Below, piece after piece: positions 34,258 to 42,724 of a stretch of DNA of 64,000 nucleotides. This DNA comes from Crocinitomicaceae bacterium. Its GTDB lineage: Bacteria; Bacteroidota; Bacteroidia; Flavobacteriales_D; Crocinitomicaceae. Position 1 is the first letter of the stretch. Each line of letters starts with the position of its first letter. The position numbers and the translations under genes are program-made. The stretch is taken from contig JAGYIR010000010.1 of NCBI GenBank assembly GCA_018402525.1, positions 539,576 through 603,575 on the forward strand. The letters run 5' to 3'. The notes beneath the pieces are model-generated. The model searched no databases. It had not been told where the DNA came from and was given only the letters and a program-made list of their open reading frames with translations.

Positions 34258-34599
34258 TTATTCTTGTGCCTCTCCCTTCACTTCTTCCCGAAAATACGGC
34301 TCGTAAATCTGTTGAATGTGCTTTTTTAATTGAAGAAATCGAAAGATACCTATGACAAGAAGAATGGCACTTAGGCAAAGTGAGAAATAACCCATGGATC
34401 GGATTTCTTCAAAGTCTTCCATTCCCAAAAAGGCTATACCCCCTAAGACAAGGTACAACGATGATCGTATGTAGGAAAGCAAGGTACGTTCATTGGCCAG
34501 TTTGGTGCGCTCCATGGCAAGGTGATCGCGTAAAATGATGGCTTCCTTGTTCTTATAGTCGTCTGTGAATTTTGTCAAATTTTTTAAAATCTTCTTCAT
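34258..34599 (-). CDS. DUF202 (YidH-like) membrane protein
   Basis: 113 residues. The DUF202 signature ANERTLLSYIRSSLYLVLGG (about 35-54) precedes two hydrophobic helices (about 44-60 and 70-88). The function of YidH-type proteins is unknown. It starts 3 bp after the stop of the SLC13 transporter gene, so the two are co-transcribed. Confidence 0.85.
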   Translation of the reverse strand: MKKILKNLTKFTDDYKNKEAIILRDHLAMERTKLANERTLLSYIRSSLYLVLGGIAFLGMEDFEEIRSMGYFSLCLSAILLVIGIFRFLQLKKHIQQIYEPYFREEVKGEAQE

Positions 34600-34602
34600 G
34601 GT

Positions 34603-36363
34603 CTAAAAGGGAAAAAAGAGTGGTATAATGAACGAAGCGGCAATCCAAATAATAATGTTCAAGGGAGTACCGACTTTTAAATAATCGTTGAATTTGTAAT
34701 TTCCGGGAGCGTAGACCATGGTGTTGGTCGGATAACTCACTGGAGTCATAAAGGTAAGGGAACAAGCGAACATTACCGCAATTAAAAATGGTTTTTCGCT
34801 GATTTCCATGGTGGTAGCTAGACTCAGAACAATCGGAACCATTAGTGCTGCTGTTGCTTTGCTGGACAATACATTGGTGGACAAAAACGTAATCAAGAAA
34901 ATGAGACTGAGTGTAATTCTCGGATCAAGGTCGCCTAAGTTACTGAACGCAAATTCGGAAATGAGTTCAGCACCTCCCGTTTTTTCAAGCGCTGTCCCCA
35001 TGGAAAGGACTCCCGCCAACATGAAAATCACTTTCCATTCAATGGCGTCGTAGGCTTCTTTGGGTTTGATGATGGTTGTGGTGACCAATAACAAACACCC
35101 GACCATACTGCTGATCAAGATCGAGGTGATTCCCAAAGCGGCTGCAGTCACAACGCCAACAGCAATGAACAATGCGGGAATCGCTTTTTTGTAGTTGACT
35201 TTCTTTTCTTTGTGTTCCGATAAGACAATGATCAATTTCGTATCAACCAATTCACTTATTTCATCCTCAGAGGCGTAAATCATCAGTAAATCACCCTCTT
35301 TTAACATCACTTCCGAGATGTTGTTTTCCACCATCTCATTTCTTTGCCGAATTGCCAGGACTGTGCAACCATAGACGTTCCTAAAACTAACTTCCTTCAA
35401 TGTACTTCCTGCGAGAGATGAACCAGCGGGAATAAGCGTTTCGTATAGGTGTTTATGTGTGAAATCTTGATTATCGACCTGCATATCTCCTGAAATGGCA
35501 TAGGTGCGATCTGATTTTAGCGAACTCAGTCTGTTGGGACCGATGATAATTTTAAGTCGATCGTTTTCTTCGAGTTTGGTGTCACTGTCAAAGGTTGAAA
35601 TGGCTTCTCCGTTGCGAATGATGGAAACAATATTGGAAGCATATTTTTGCGAAATGTCAGCTTGAGTAACTGTTTTATTGATGTCGTCATTTCCTTTGAG
35701 CAAAACTACTTCAGCAATGTATTGTTCAGGTGTCGCTACTTTTTCATTTTCATTCTTTCTTTTAGGAAGCAATAAGGGAGCAATAACTAAAAGATAGATA
35801 AATCCTATCACCAAAAGACACAGTGCAGGTAATGAGAATTCGAACATTCCAAAAGGTTCATAACCATTTTTTTGGGCAATACTGCTGACCAAGATGTTTG
35901 TTGAAGTTCCGATCAATGTACAGGTGCCACCGAACAATGCTGCAAAGGAAATTGGGATAAGAAGTCGTGACGGTGCAATTCCAGTATCTCGACACACAGA
36001 AAGAGCGATGGGAATTAAGATGGCAACGACTGCAGCATCATTGACAAAGGCAGAAAATACAGCTGAAATGGCACAGAATACAATCAATGCGAACATGAAG
36101 TGTATTTTGGCAATTCGGATGATGTGTGAACTCAACCCATCGATAAGTCCTGATCTAAAAATGGCACCGCTGACCACAAACATACATCCTAAGGTAATGG
36201 TGGCAGGGTGGTTGAAGCCTGAAAAACCTTCTTCGGGGTTGAGTACACCCGAAACAATGAACAACGCCATGATGAGTATTGACGTGGTATCAATACTAAA
36301 GACATCTTTGATAAACAAAAAAATACCAATCCCAATAATGCCAATGGTGATGTATAAATCCAT
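34603..36363 (-). CDS. SLC13-family anion transporter with two TrkA-C domains
   Basis: 586 residues. About 11 membrane segments in two blocks (about 1-200 and 395-586), each with an SLC13-type loop: NDAAVVAILIPIA and then SFAALFGGTCTLIGTSTNILV in the first, and NVLSSKATAALMVPIV and TPVSYPTNTMVYAPGNYKF in the second. Between them are two TrkA-C (RCK_C) cytosolic domains (about 205-290 and 300-385), a common regulatory insert. Substrates of such proteins include sulfate and dicarboxylates; not resolvable here. Operon with the DUF202 gene. Confidence 0.88.
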   Translation of the reverse strand: MDLYITIGIIGIGIFLFIKDVFSIDTTSILIMALFIVSGVLNPEEGFSGFNHPATITLGCMFVVSGAIFRSGLIDGLSSHIIRIAKIHFMFALIVFCAISAVFSAFVNDAAVVAILIPIALSVCRDTGIAPSRLLIPISFAALFGGTCTLIGTSTNILVSSIAQKNGYEPFGMFEFSLPALCLLVIGFIYLLVIAPLLLPKRKNENEKVATPEQYIAEVVLLKGNDDINKTVTQADISQKYASNIVSIIRNGEAISTFDSDTKLEENDRLKIIIGPNRLSSLKSDRTYAISGDMQVDNQDFTHKHLYETLIPAGSSLAGSTLKEVSFRNVYGCTVLAIRQRNEMVENNISEVMLKEGDLLMIYASEDEISELVDTKLIIVLSEHKEKKVNYKKAIPALFIAVGVVTAAALGITSILISSMVGCLLLVTTTIIKPKEAYDAIEWKVIFMLAGVLSMGTALEKTGGAELISEFAFSNLGDLDPRITLSLIFLITFLSTNVLSSKATAALMVPIVLSLATTMEISEKPFLIAVMFACSLTFMTPVSYPTNTMVYAPGNYKFNDYLKVGTPLNIIIWIAASFIIPLFFPF

Positions 36364-36443
36364 TTATTCAGTTGTTTTAGCCGAAGCTTTAAATTATTTG
36401 TGGTGCGCTTTTGGGCGCATCCAGAGGAGTCTCTATCCGTTTC

Positions 36444-37193
36444 TTATTCCAAGAAGAAGACAATTGTGCTTACCACACGTGCTTTTTGAAGGTACGGCTC
36501 TTTCGGAACTTCAGTCGCCTCTTCATCGTAATAATAGTTTCCAGCAATCGAAATTTGTCCTTGTGAAGCGGTTTTTATTTTGCCTAATTCTGCTTGCGAG
36601 TCGTTGGCAAACTGTTCACCAGCGATCCGTGCATTTTTAGTGCTTTCTGCAATTAATTGAGGCTTAATTGAATTTAATTCAGGAAAGGTATAGTTCGCGT
36701 AAATATTGGAAGTTAAATCTTTGCTCACTAAATCCAATTTTATTTGTGCGGTTTTATCTTCAGTACTTTCCACATCTTTCGATTGCACGCTTAGACTTTG
36801 TGTAATGGTATATCTATCAATTTTTACCTGTACTTGCTCCCCATTACTCCACTGTGTCTCATAGTAACGTTGACGGTCGGTGACATCAATTTTCCCTACC
36901 GAAACATCACTTTTGCTATATCCCTTAGAGGTTAAATAGGCTACAATGGCGTTTTTCTTGTTTTCTGTTTGTCGAATGATATCTTGTAAATCATCGCTGG
37001 ACAAGGAAAAATTCAATGCAATCGTCGCTGAAGTAGCCTTCATATTCATTTCAGCTAATCCTTTCACGGTAACGACACGGTCTTTGTCACTAAAGGTTTT
37101 TAACCCTTTGAAAATAAAATAGCCCAACAGCGAAAGCCCTAACAAGAGCGAAATCCCTAAAACAATTAATCGTGGTTGAAATTTATTTTCCAT
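36444..37193 (-). CDS. SIMPL-domain (YggE-like) membrane-anchored protein
   Basis: 249 residues. One N-terminal membrane anchor (about 8-30), then the SIMPL/DUF541 domain starting DRVVTVKGLAEMNMKATSATI with SKGYSKSDVSVGKIDVTD and a C-terminal KARVVSTIVFFLE. The bulk faces the periplasm. SIMPL proteins are linked to oxidative stress resistance and signalling, without a known activity. It lies beyond attC-like site C and may be the chromosomal flank of the cassette-like block. Confidence 0.85.
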   Translation of the reverse strand: MENKFQPRLIVLGISLLLGLSLLGYFIFKGLKTFSDKDRVVTVKGLAEMNMKATSATIALNFSLSSDDLQDIIRQTENKKNAIVAYLTSKGYSKSDVSVGKIDVTDRQRYYETQWSNGEQVQVKIDRYTITQSLSVQSKDVESTEDKTAQIKLDLVSKDLTSNIYANYTFPELNSIKPQLIAESTKNARIAGEQFANDSQAELGKIKTASQGQISIAGNYYYDEEATEVPKEPYLQKARVVSTIVFFLE

Positions 37194-37277
37194 AATGATG
37201 AAGGTTTACGTACTGATTTTAAAGGTAATGAAATAGTTGTAATTTTTAGCTGAAAAATAGCGTTGTTGAAAATTTTT

Positions 37278-37332
37278 AGCCAACGGATTGCAGCTAAGCC
37301 ATCGTTTTAATGTGGCTTAGGTGCTGTTAGGG
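37278..37332 (-). repeat. attC-like palindrome C
   Basis: On the minus strand it begins right after the stop codon of the histidine kinase: CCCTAACAGC, stem CTAAGCCA, 11-nt loop, TGGCTTAG, then CGTTGGCT. Nested arms (GCACCTAAGCCA/TGGCTTAGCTGC, one mismatch), the 55-bp size, and TAAC...GTT ends resemble integron attC sites. A simple terminator is the alternative. Confidence 0.45.
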
Positions 37333-38331
37333 TTAAGTTATTCTTATTTCTGTACAGGCTCTTTTTTCATCAAAAAATCTAATGGAGCCAGAAAGTTGAT
37401 CGACAAGCCCTTCGATTATATTTAAACCAAAAGAGTTTCTTTCTTTTGAAGATTTGAATTTCTCTCCATAGCCTTTTCCGTTGTCACAGAATTTAATCAA
37501 AAGGATTTTGCCTTCCTTTTTTATAGAAATTGTGACTTCTAATTCTTTGTTGCCTATTCGGCTATGCTTTAGAGAGTTATTAATCAACTCATTCATAATT
37601 AAACCAATTGGGATAAGGAAATCAATGTTTCTTTCATAATCGATTGCCTCAATTACGTAATTAAAGTTTTGGCTTTTAGAGACAGGGGCAATAATCTGAA
37701 CTAAGTAATCCTTAATATTTATTTTATCTAAACTCTCGGAATTATATATGGCCTCATAGGCTTTTGAAATAGAGGTAATTGATTCCTCAATGTCATTAGT
37801 GTCAATTCTGCCATTTTTATCTTTCAATCTTGACATGCTTAATAGAAGCTGAAGATTATTTTTAACTCGATGGTGCACCTCTTGTAATAAAATGTCTCTT
37901 TCTTTTAAAGCTTTTTTTAAGCGAAATTCACTTTCTTTTTCTTCGGTAATGTCCACATGGCATCCTATAGCTCTCAATGGCTCATTCTTTTCAGACCATT
38001 CAACCACCTTGCCATTACATCGAACCCATATAGTGTTTCCATTTTTATGATGATACCTAACAATAGAAAGGAAAGGAATCTTACCGCGAGATTTCACGTG
38101 AGCATCAAAACTTTCGAACATGCCAGGTAAGTCCTCTTGAAATGCGATCTTTTGCCACGACTCAGGAGTGTTTCCCATTTCGTCATCACTAAAGCCAAAC
38201 ATTTCTTTAAACCGTGTACTTAAGAATTCTTCATTGGTTACCATATTCCAATCCCAATATCCAGCCAAAGAGCTTTCCAAAACACTTTCGCTTAGGAACT
38301 GTAAGTCTTGTATCGTTGTATATTTTTTCAT
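37333..38331 (-). CDS. PAS-domain sensor histidine kinase (HisKA_2 type)
   Basis: 332 residues, no signal peptide or membrane segment, so a cytoplasmic sensor. One PAS domain (about 15-130, WDWNMVTNEEFLSTRFKEMF ... IGCHVDITEE), the HisKA_2 dimerisation helix with LLQEVHHRVKNNLQLLLSMS (phospho-acceptor His153 or His154), and a HATPase domain with MNELINNSLKH (N-box) and FCDNGKGYGEKF (G1). No response regulator is adjacent. It lies between attC-like sites B and C, with site B ending 13 bp before its ATG. The signal is unknown. Confidence 0.88.
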   Translation of the reverse strand: MKKYTTIQDLQFLSESVLESSLAGYWDWNMVTNEEFLSTRFKEMFGFSDDEMGNTPESWQKIAFQEDLPGMFESFDAHVKSRGKIPFLSIVRYHHKNGNTIWVRCNGKVVEWSEKNEPLRAIGCHVDITEEKESEFRLKKALKERDILLQEVHHRVKNNLQLLLSMSRLKDKNGRIDTNDIEESITSISKAYEAIYNSESLDKINIKDYLVQIIAPVSKSQNFNYVIEAIDYERNIDFLIPIGLIMNELINNSLKHSRIGNKELEVTISIKKEGKILLIKFCDNGKGYGEKFKSSKERNSFGLNIIEGLVDQLSGSIRFFDEKRACTEIRIT

Positions 38332-38343
38332 TTATATAATTAA

Positions 38344-38477
38344 TCCTAACGGGATCGGGCTTGGCGCCGTGCCGACTCTTTTAATAAATCGTTGCTTCGA
38401 AGATAGAACTTTTCCTTTCGAAAATATCTATCTTCGAAGCAAGATTGACGGCATGGAGCTAAACCCAGGTTATGGGC
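38344..38477 (-). repeat. attC-like palindrome B
   Basis: Outer arms (38344-38375 and 38447-38477) pair imperfectly, from GCCCATAAC to GTTAGGA on the minus strand. The centre is a perfect 16-bp inverted repeat, TTGCTTCGAAGATAGA (38392-38407) with its complement at 38427-38442. About 60 bp of the centre is visibly similar to the centre of site A (shared CGAAGATARAACTT and TTTCGAAG). Confidence 0.6.
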
Positions 38478-38574
38478 AGCTCTTTTGTTTTATTATCCAT
38501 TTTAAATCTTTTAATTCACTCGGTTGTACAGCTACTATTGAGTAATTTTAAATTGTCCAATCTAAAGAAAGATC

Positions 38575-38727
38575 TTAATTGTTATTCAATGAATCTTCCT
38601 CTTGCCAAAGATTCAATTCTTCTTGTAAATGTTTTTCATTTTCAGCATCAACCTCTGAATCACGGTTACTACAAGAAGAAACAACTAATGCAGAAAAAAC
38701 TGCAAAAAATAAAACTAATTTTTTCAT
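38575..38727 (-). CDS. 50-aa lipoprotein
   Basis: A short gene that a length cut-off would miss: ATG at 38727, stop at 38575, 50 residues. MKKLVLFFAVFSALVVSSC is a complete lipoprotein signal with Cys19, and the mature part is 31 acidic residues (SNRDSEVDAENEKHL...). No domain is recognisable. It is downstream of the DUF1036 gene in the cassette-like block and precedes palindrome B. Coding status rests on the signal peptide. Confidence 0.6.
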   Translation of the reverse strand: MKKLVLFFAVFSALVVSSCSNRDSEVDAENEKHLQEELNLWQEEDSLNNN

Positions 38728-38916
38728 TTGTTTGATTATTAACCTTCCTACTCATATGGCTTTTCAGTTTCGCCCCGTTTTTAATGGTTTCTGGTCTCCA
38801 TAGCAATAGACGTAAATTTAGTGAAACGTACCCGAAAACGGTTTTGCCTAAATCAAGTAGAATTCAATTAATATGATACAGCATCACGTATTATATAAAA
38901 TAAAATGTGAGTACAA

Positions 38917-39678
38917 TTATTTCACGGAGAATTTGCCATCAAAAATAATCGCGCAATCACGGCCAACACACTCATATTCTGGTTCAACGATAATCACTTT
39001 GGATTCAAAACTGAAGTTAACAGAACAATCTGAACTACCTTTAAATATTTCTCCCGTATTTGTGGCAAATCCAACAAAATCGTCCATTCCTAAGCACGCG
39101 TCATGACTATTGTTGAAAATTAATTTGTAATTGAATCCTATTGCACTGAATTCGGATATCACAAGAGCATCACCATCACTATTATAATATGTTTTGTTCA
39201 TTCGAGTGTACTCTTTTTGAATATCTTCTTCACTTTTTTCAAATGTTAATGTAAAAGTTCGTTCTTCTAATAAACCAAAGCTCACATTCATTTTGTTAAA
39301 GGATGCCCATTCATAACTTGGGTTATTTTTTAAAGTTTCTTCGCTTTGTGCATCTTTTATTTCGAAGGCATCATCTCGGATTAATAAGTTATATTCTGAT
39401 CCCCAAGTTCTTGTCGCACTTTTGGCACAATAATAAAATTCATCATTTAATTTTGTAAATGAAAGCCCGGGAGATATTGTTTGACCAGGTTCAATATTCC
39501 ACCAACCTTTTGTGACATATCCAGAGGAACTTTCCTGATACCAACCTATGCAAACACTGATGGTTTCGCTAGATTCATTCTTTAAATAGAGTTGGGCGTT
39601 TAAATTTTCTATGCTTAATACTAAAAAAAGTATAAGAACAATATTTTTAAAACGATTCTTAATTATTAATTTTTTCAT
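38917..39678 (-). CDS. Exported DUF1036 protein
   Basis: 253 residues. The signal peptide ends ENLNAQ (cut near 28). The next about 65 residues (LKNESSETISVCIGWYQESS, KGWWNIEPGQTI, FYYCAKS) match DUF1036, whose members have conserved W-x-I-x-P-G; function unknown. The C-terminal part (about 150-253) contains DACLGMDDFVGFATNTGEIF and YECVGRDCAIIFDG and is not recognised. It lies 23 bp downstream of the lipoprotein gene, so the two are likely co-transcribed. Confidence 0.75.
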   Translation of the reverse strand: MKKLIIKNRFKNIVLILFLVLSIENLNAQLYLKNESSETISVCIGWYQESSSGYVTKGWWNIEPGQTISPGLSFTKLNDEFYYCAKSATRTWGSEYNLLIRDDAFEIKDAQSEETLKNNPSYEWASFNKMNVSFGLLEERTFTLTFEKSEEDIQKEYTRMNKTYYNSDGDALVISEFSAIGFNYKLIFNNSHDACLGMDDFVGFATNTGEIFKGSSDCSVNFSFESKVIIVEPEYECVGRDCAIIFDGKFSVK

Positions 39679-39701
39679 TTCTAAAGGTGTTTAAATATTA
39701 T

Positions 39702-40256
39702 TTATGGTTGTTTGGTCAAAAAGAATTCATGCATCAATTTACCATTATTTGATTTCCATGAACCTATAGCTTCGACTCCTTTGTATGGACCTTCACAAAT
39801 TAAATCATTACTATTATCATCCATATCTTGATAACCAACAAATTTAATTGTAAAAACACCATCCCATTTATCGTCTCCAGGTTCACTTAATGTCGCCTCG
39901 AATGCTTTTGCACAAGGTTGGCCCCAAGCACCAACTTGAAAATTTCCTTTCAACGATCTTTGATTCGAGCCAAGGATATTGTAGCCAGACAGTTTGTCTC
40001 CATCCACGAAATCTATAACTATTTTCAATTTTTTGCCATTCATTTCTCCAGTCCAATTTCCCGAAATAATCTTCGATGATTCAGTTTCTATTTTCTTCTC
40101 GTCATTTTCGTCTTCTTTTAATTCTGAAGATTCACTGTTTAAGTTGTTTTCGAGATTAGTAGGGTCTATTATTTTTTCCTGATTGCCATTTGACTGTGTT
40201 TCTTGGCAGCTTAAGAGAAGAAATAATATGGCAGATGATAAGTACATTTTATTCAT
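39702..40256 (-). CDS. Lipoprotein of unknown function
   Basis: 184 residues. Lipobox LLLSC, lipid on Cys17; an acidic low-complexity stretch (about 22-60); then a beta-rich domain (ISGNWTGEMNGKKLKIVIDF, SGYNILGSNQRSLKGNF, KWDGVFTIKFVGYQD) resembling small barrel-like domains of secreted Bacteroidetes proteins. No family is assigned. It is first in the group after attC-like site A, whose end lies 40 bp upstream. Confidence 0.7.
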   Translation of the reverse strand: MNKMYLSSAILFLLLSCQETQSNGNQEKIIDPTNLENNLNSESSELKEDENDEKKIETESSKIISGNWTGEMNGKKLKIVIDFVDGDKLSGYNILGSNQRSLKGNFQVGAWGQPCAKAFEATLSEPGDDKWDGVFTIKFVGYQDMDDNSNDLICEGPYKGVEAIGSWKSNNGKLMHEFFLTKQP

Positions 40257-40295
40257 ATTCTTTATTTTTTAATTTAATTTATTCCGGGCATAGTT

Positions 40296-40430
40296 GCCCA
40301 TAACGTTTTGCAAGCAGGCGAACGGCCCACTTATCTCAAGATCGTTTTTCCGAAGATAAAACTTAATCTTTAAAAACTATATGTTGTTTCGAAGTATGAT
40401 CCGGGCTGGCGCTTGCTTGCTGTTATAGGC
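40296..40430 (-). repeat. attC-like palindrome A
   Basis: Arms 40296-40328 and 40403-40430 pair imperfectly: on the minus strand GCCTATAACAGCAAGCAAGC at one end and GCTTGCAAAACGTTATGGGC at the other. It starts 3-4 bp after the ParE stop codon. The centre has further small dyads and about 60 bp similar to palindrome B. Typical attC sites share this layout. Confidence 0.6.
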
Positions 40431-40433
40431 ATT

Positions 40434-40736
40434 CTATTTTAACCATTTATCAATGTTCACGCTTTGGTGCAATATCCTGATTACTTCCAATTTTTGGTCA
40501 TCAACCAATTTGTAGAAAATGATGTGTGATTTTACAAATGATACTCTATATCCAGGGCGAATGTATTCAGCAGATTTACCCGTGTAATAATTTGATTGTA
40601 AAAACTCTATGTCATCAATTAACAAGGAGTAATACCTGTCAGCTTGCTCTTTAGACCATTTTTTGCGTGTGTAGAGCCATATTTCTTCCAAATCCGAAAG
40701 TGCTTCGGAGCTGATGTGCAGAACAAGCTTTTTCAT
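40434..40736 (-). CDS. RelE/ParE-family toxin (module 2)
   Basis: 100 residues. ISSEALSDLEEIWLYTRKKW and the C-terminal KSHIIFYKLVDDQKLEVIRI match the ParE branch and align with the module-1 toxin along its whole length. Its ATG overlaps the antitoxin stop by 4 bp (ATGA), so it is translationally coupled. Its stop is followed after 3-4 bp by palindrome A. Confidence 0.9.
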   Translation of the reverse strand: MKKLVLHISSEALSDLEEIWLYTRKKWSKEQADRYYSLLIDDIEFLQSNYYTGKSAEYIRPGYRVSFVKSHIIFYKLVDDQKLEVIRILHQSVNIDKWLK

Positions 40737-40975
40737 TTATGTTTTTTATGAAGAGCTTTTAAATGTTCTTTTGGATCAAAATCTTCCACGAATCCACTTT
40801 TTTCTCCGGCGATGAGTGCATTGCGCAATTCATTTAGTTTGCGCTCTTCACTCTCGAGCAGACGTAGAGCAGTTCGTATTACTTCACTCACAGAGCCATA
40901 TCGCCCTGATTTAATCTCACTATTGATGAAATTTTCAAAATGATCTCCTAATGATATCGATGTGTTTTTACCCAT
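40733..40975 (-). CDS. ParD-family ribbon-helix-helix antitoxin (module 2)
   Basis: 80 residues, starting at the ATG at 40975; an in-frame TTG 6 bases upstream is less likely, and the module-1 antitoxin starts at the same place. RHH strand KNTSISLGDHFENFI, helices GRYGSVSEVIRTALRLLESE, toxin-binding tail FVEDFDPKEHLKALHKKHK. Clear paralogue of the antitoxin at 33892-34134. Confidence 0.9.
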   Translation of the reverse strand: MGKNTSISLGDHFENFINSEIKSGRYGSVSEVIRTALRLLESEERKLNELRNALIAGEKSGFVEDFDPKEHLKALHKKHK

Positions 40976-40999
40976 AATCAAAAATTATTACAGTAAATG

Positions 41000-41014
41000 T
41001 ACCAAAAATTGGTA
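41000..41014. promoter_or_regulatory. Candidate ParD operator (module 2)
   Basis: TACCAAAAATTGGTA: arms TACCAA/TTGGTA. The TACC-N7-GGTA arms and the distance to the antitoxin ATG match the module-1 element. Confidence 0.55.
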
Positions 41015-41035
41015 ACACGTCCAAGTGTGAGTGGT

Positions 41036-41136
41036 TTTTAGTTGCCTATAACTTACTTATAACGGCAACAATTTAAACAAAAACTTCCTATATACATCCT
41101 AATCGGGTATGATATATCCAAGTTTTAGTTGCCTAT
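41036..41136. repeat. 14-bp direct repeat and GCCTATAAC palindrome (site D)
   Basis: TTTTAGTTGCCTAT is at 41036-41049 and again at 41123-41136. The first copy opens the imperfect palindrome GTTGCCTATAAC-TTAC-TTATAACGGCAAC (41041-41069), whose GCCTATAAC end is the same as that of attC-like palindrome A. This may be a shortened site at the upstream edge of the cassette-like block. The gap 40976-41309 holds no gene. Confidence 0.45.
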
Positions 41137-41220
41137 TATTTTTCTCAAACCTTGGCGCAGATAGTTATTCCAGCCATAACAATACAAAAATCAACACCAA
41201 GCAATAGACACAGTACCTAA

Positions 41221-41251
41221 TTGCATCTCCCCCAATATTGTGTTACCTTTG
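41221..41251 (+). promoter_or_regulatory. Promoter of the persulfide dioxygenase gene
   Basis: TTG (41221-41223), 20-bp spacer, TACCTTTG (41244-41251): a good match to the Bacteroidetes consensus. The predicted leader is about 50 nt. Confidence 0.65.
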
Positions 41252-41309
41252 TGGGCGATTTTGGGCTATAACTAAAATATAGCCGATATTTGTACTAAGA
41301 AATAAGCAT

Positions 41310-42710
41310 ATGATTGTAGAACAACTCTATACAAAATGCCTGGCGGAAGCAGCATATTACATCGAGAGCAAGGGAGAAGTGGCGATAATTGACCCATTGA
41401 GAGAGACTGCTCCGTACATTGAAATGGCGCAAGCGAATGGCGCAAAAATCAAGTATATTTTTGAAACGCATTTTCACGCAGATTTCGTTTCGGGACATAT
41501 CGATTTAGCCAAGAAAACAGGTGCTGCAATTGTGTACGGTCCAACGGCTGTGACAGGGTTTGATGCGATCATTGCTGAAGACAATCAGGAATTTAAAATT
41601 GGTGATGTGACGCTAAAAGTGTTGCACACACCGGGACATACACCGGAATCATCAACATATCTGTTGATAGATGAAAATGGAAAGGAGACAGCTATTTTTA
41701 CTGGTGACACCTTGTTTTTAGGTGATGTCGGTCGACCAGATTTAGCGATTAAATCCGATTTGACCCAAGAAGATTTGGCAGGAATGCTGTTTGATTCATT
41801 GCGAACTAAAATTATGCCCTTGCACGATGATATTACCGTGTATCCAGCGCATGGTGCCGGTTCTGCATGTGGAAAGAACATGAGTTCTGAAACGGTTGGA
41901 ACTTTGGGTGAACAGAAGAAAACGAATTATGCGTTGCGTGCTGACATGACCAAAGAAGAGTTCATCAAAGAAGTTACAACGGACATTCCACCACCGCCGC
42001 AATATTTCCCAAAAAATGCACAACTGAACAAACAAGGATACGATTCCTTCGATGAGGTGCTTGAGCAAGGAAATACACCATTGTCGCTAGAAGAATTCAA
42101 CCAAGCCGTAAAAGAGGGCGCATTGATTTTAGACGTACGTACCCAAGCAGATTTTATCAAAGGATTTATTCCAAACTCGCTGTTTATCGGATTGAACGGA
42201 ACGTTTGCCATGTGGGTAGGTGCGCTGGTGACAGACATTCACCAAAAAATTGTATTAATCGTTCCAGAAGGACAAGAGGAAGAAGCGGTGACGCGTTTGT
42301 CTCGGGTTGGTTACGACAATACAATTGGTTATTTGAAGGGCGGCATTGAAACCTATGCAAAAAGTGGAAATCAATTGAACACCATTACTTCCATCAGTGC
42401 AGATGAGTTGGCTGAAGTAGCGAATGACGCGACAATCATCGACGTGCGAAAACCGGGAGAATATACTTCCGAACATGTCGTGAACGCTGAAAATTTACCG
42501 TTGGATTTCTTAGAAGACAATTTCGATAAACTCGACAAAAACACTGAATACCACATTCATTGTGCAGGTGGTTACCGTTCTGTCATCGCGATTTCTATGC
42601 TGATGCAACAGGGGTACACCAAGCTGATCGATGTCGCAGGTGGTTACGGAGCGATAAAAAATACTGAGATAGAAAAAACAAATTTTGTCTGCCCAACGAC
42701 CTTGAAATAA
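41310..42710 (+). CDS. Persulfide dioxygenase-like metallo-hydrolase fused to two rhodanese domains
   Basis: 466 residues, cytoplasmic. Residues about 1-240 are an ETHE1-type metallo-beta-lactamase fold: THFHADFVSGH (His54, His56, Asp58), HTPGHTPES (His110), FTGDTLF (Asp133) and YPAHGAGS (His181). Rhodanese 1 (about 255-350) lacks the catalytic cysteine (the loop reads IVLIVPEGQ). Rhodanese 2 (about 360-455) keeps it in HCAGGYRS (Cys418). Such fusions oxidise glutathione or other persulfides and move the sulfur on. It is followed after 14 bp by dusB. Confidence 0.9.
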   Translation: MIVEQLYTKCLAEAAYYIESKGEVAIIDPLRETAPYIEMAQANGAKIKYIFETHFHADFVSGHIDLAKKTGAAIVYGPTAVTGFDAIIAEDNQEFKIGDVTLKVLHTPGHTPESSTYLLIDENGKETAIFTGDTLFLGDVGRPDLAIKSDLTQEDLAGMLFDSLRTKIMPLHDDITVYPAHGAGSACGKNMSSETVGTLGEQKKTNYALRADMTKEEFIKEVTTDIPPPPQYFPKNAQLNKQGYDSFDEVLEQGNTPLSLEEFNQAVKEGALILDVRTQADFIKGFIPNSLFIGLNGTFAMWVGALVTDIHQKIVLIVPEGQEEEAVTRLSRVGYDNTIGYLKGGIETYAKSGNQLNTITSISADELAEVANDATIIDVRKPGEYTSEHVVNAENLPLDFLEDNFDKLDKNTEYHIHCAGGYRSVIAISMLMQQGYTKLIDVAGGYGAIKNTEIEKTNFVCPTTLK

Positions 42711-42724
42711 GATACAAGAAGATT

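Noticed and set aside
35894..36640. Long plus-strand reading frame across the SLC13 gene and its gap
   Set aside because: It lies antisense to a clear transporter gene and its protein has no domain, signal or conserved motif; frames of this kind are by-products of codon use.
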